Assembly: GCA_947457925.1 (NCBI GenBank)
Contig: CANGYA010000022.1
Location: forward strand, 1 to 32,509
DNA length: 32,509 nucleotides
From: Cytophagales bacterium
GTDB lineage: Bacteria > Bacteroidota > Bacteroidia > Cytophagales > Thermoflexibacteraceae
Reading direction: 5' to 3'
In this document: positions 31,191 to 32,509 of the stretch, piece by piece
How the letters are laid out: each line of letters begins with the position of its first letter
Position numbering within the stretch: the stretch's first letter is position 1
The notes under the pieces: generated by a model
Told to the model about the DNA's origin: nothing
What the model saw: the letters and a program-made list of their open reading frames with translations, nothing else
Database searches by the model: none
Program-made: the position numbers and the translations under genes

Positions 31191-32509
31191 CACTTCCCTA
31201 CCCTCGCCGCCTCTACTTTATTCTCAAAAACGGTATAAATCAAGTATTCGTTGCGTACTTCGTTGAAAAAAATGACTACAGGTTGTGTACTGTCCAAACC
31301 GTTGGGCAAAAGACTATCGCCGTTGAGGTAGTACAGATACGTTTTTTGTGCCGTAAAATCTGTAACTGCCACCAACTCTGCATTCACCCCAAAATTGAAA
31401 TATTGTACGGCTTTTTCGTTGCTGTTGTCGTAGTCTTTTGCAAAAACTAAGGTGTTGTTTTTGGTAAAAATGTTCAATTTTTTCTCGTCTTGTCGGCTTA
31501 CCAAATAGTCGGTTTGGGCTGCTTCGTCCAATAACAAATTGAAAATAGAAAAGGTATTAGGTCTTTCAAAAGTTTCTCTATGGTTGATTTTGCCTTGTAA
31601 ATCCAACTTGACCAAATCCCCTTTGGTAGTAAGTAAATGCAAGAGAGTATGCTGAAAATCAACGCCTTGCTGCACAAAATAACGAGGCGTAAGTCCTTCG
31701 TTCATAGCCACAGGAAAACCTGCATAACTTTCGGCACTGCGTTTTAGTACATTCACAATTCCCTGCGAATGAATAGCCACCAACGCATCTTTGCCCTCTG
31801 CCCGAATATGTCGGAGAGGTGCAGCCAATTTTTCTACTAATTTCTTGGGCTGCCAACCTTGCAAAGCCTGCCCCGTTTTGGACAAGAGCCACAAACCGTC
31901 TGTAGCATCTGCAACGGCTATTCGATAATTCTTCGTATTGTCGTAATCTATCAATGCCAAATGTGCAATAGTTGTATTTTCTGGCATTTTAATAGGAAAA
32001 CCATTGACTAATTTCCCTTTATTGTCTAATAAAAACACTTGATTACCTGCTGCAAACAACAATTCTTGTGTGCCTTTGCCCAAAAAATCTATTTGATAAA
32101 CCTCTTGGTGTGTGATAGGGCTACCCACGCTAAAATTCCACAACTTTTTGCCTTGCACCGACAATAAATGCAAATGGTGAGCTTGGTCTTGTACCAATAC
32201 TTCTTTGCTTTTGTCCGTTGCATTTTTGACAATGATAGGCGAAGTTTTTAGGGTATTAAAAAACGTAGTCGCATAAAAACTTCGCACCGTAGGCATTGCC
32301 AAAGGTTGGTTAGGCGTAGTAGTTTGTAGCTTTCTTTGGTGAAAAACTTGTAAAAAGCCCATAGCCTCGTCATCATCTTGCCATTGTAGCTGACAATTTA
32401 CCAATTCAAACCGCAGCCATTGGCGTTTATAGAGTTCAAACCATGCTTGCCATTCAGGATTGAGTTGTGTCATCAGGTACTTCCACGCCTTCAAGGTGTT
32501 CATTGTCCA
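31187..32509 (-). CDS. C-terminal part of a large beta-propeller protein (DUF3352-like), 5' end outside window
   Basis: The frame is open through the right edge (the two codons before ATG 32503 read Trp-Thr), so the first methionine seen is probably internal and the protein continues upstream. The visible 440 residues form repeated beta-propeller blades of about 40-50 residues: VLVQDQAHHLHLLSVQGKKL, QEVYQIDFLGKGTQELLFAA, QVFLLDNKGKLVNGFPIKMP, ALIDYDNTKNYRIAVADATD. Bacteroidota have large proteins with an N-terminal DUF3352 domain and such a C-terminal propeller, and this fits their C-terminal half. The function is unknown. No signal peptide or membrane anchor is visible in this part. Confidence 0.75.
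   Translation of the reverse strand, partial: WTMNTLKAWKYLMTQLNPEWQAWFELYKRQWLRFELVNCQLQWQDDDEAMGFLQVFHQRKLQTTTPNQPLAMPTVRSFYATTFFNTLKTSPIIVKNATDKSKEVLVQDQAHHLHLLSVQGKKLWNFSVGSPITHQEVYQIDFLGKGTQELLFAAGNQVFLLDNKGKLVNGFPIKMPENTTIAHLALIDYDNTKNYRIAVADATDGLWLLSKTGQALQGWQPKKLVEKLAAPLRHIRAEGKDALVAIHSQGIVNVLKRSAESYAGFPVAMNEGLTPRYFVQQGVDFQHTLLHLLTTKGDLVKLDLQGKINHRETFERPNTFSIFNLLLDEAAQTDYLVSRQDEKKLNIFTKNNTLVFAKDYDNSNEKAVQYFNFGVNAELVAVTDFTAQKTYLYYLNGDSLLPNGLDSTQPVVIFFNEVRNEYLIYTVFENKVEAARVGKW

Noticed and set aside
1-32509. tRNA, rRNA, riboswitch, insertion sequence or prophage
   Set aside because: I looked for cloverleaf arms, conserved rRNA segments, transposase or phage genes and target duplications and found none I could support.

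Overview
The window looks like a stretch of chromosome from an AT-rich, Gram-negative member of the Bacteroidota, probably near the Cytophagales. The grounds are: a giant secreted protease ending in a type IX secretion (T9SS) sorting domain; a TonB with the N-terminal NYGAYEIRK-type motif common in this phylum; a sensor made of propeller, Y_Y_Y and SpoIIE-phosphatase domains; lipid A synthesis (LpxH); and several promoters with the Bacteroidota -7 element TAnnTTTG instead of a sigma-70 -10 box. I cannot name the species. There are no rRNA, tRNA or CRISPR loci and no clear insertion sequence.

Layout. 1-749: 5' part of an M23 peptidase gene (minus strand). 1329-4886: large membrane sensor phosphatase. 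4983-11746 (minus): small lipoprotein, 1963-residue subtilisin-like exoprotease and a small LTxxQ-like secreted protein. 11938-15256 (minus): thiL, dnaN and a membrane-anchored coiled-coil protein. 15341-15881: ybeY bracketed by two perfect parS (ParB-binding) palindromes. 15952-16590 (minus): RsbW-like anti-sigma kinase and a 36-residue membrane protein. 16785-20235 (plus): glmM, a TPR lipoprotein, a cytochrome-b5-like protein and lpxH. 20754-22238: a PhaE-like protein. 22686-23516 (minus): TonB. 23887-25284: an unrecognised lipoprotein. 25285-26520: a gene-free region packed with TTATTCACA boxes, the best candidate for the chromosomal replication origin. 26596-28503 (minus): a soluble fusion of a Clp-like AAA+ module with an FtsH-type M41 zinc protease. 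28611-29135 (minus): small membrane protein. 29226-31094: AlbA_2/Schlafen-type protein. 31187-32509 (minus): C-terminal part of a beta-propeller protein.

The main result is a probable origin region. At least sixteen exact TTATTCACA boxes (fitting the DnaA-box consensus TTWTNCACA) and many one-mismatch copies lie in 1.25 kb beside a very AT-rich 60-bp stretch. Two textbook parS sites lie about 10 kb away, and dnaN about 11 kb away. Together these suggest the origin/centromere domain, although dnaA, parA and parB are not in the window.

The remaining genes are mostly housekeeping and envelope functions (cell-wall precursor, lipid A, thiamine cofactor, ribosome maturation, TonB energy transduction). 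Two belong to a phosphatase/anti-sigma-kinase signalling style (SpoIIE-type and RsbW-type). The intergenic DNA is unusually rich in perfect inverted repeats. Some are intrinsic terminators; others form a REP-like family with a GACT-nn-AGTC core.
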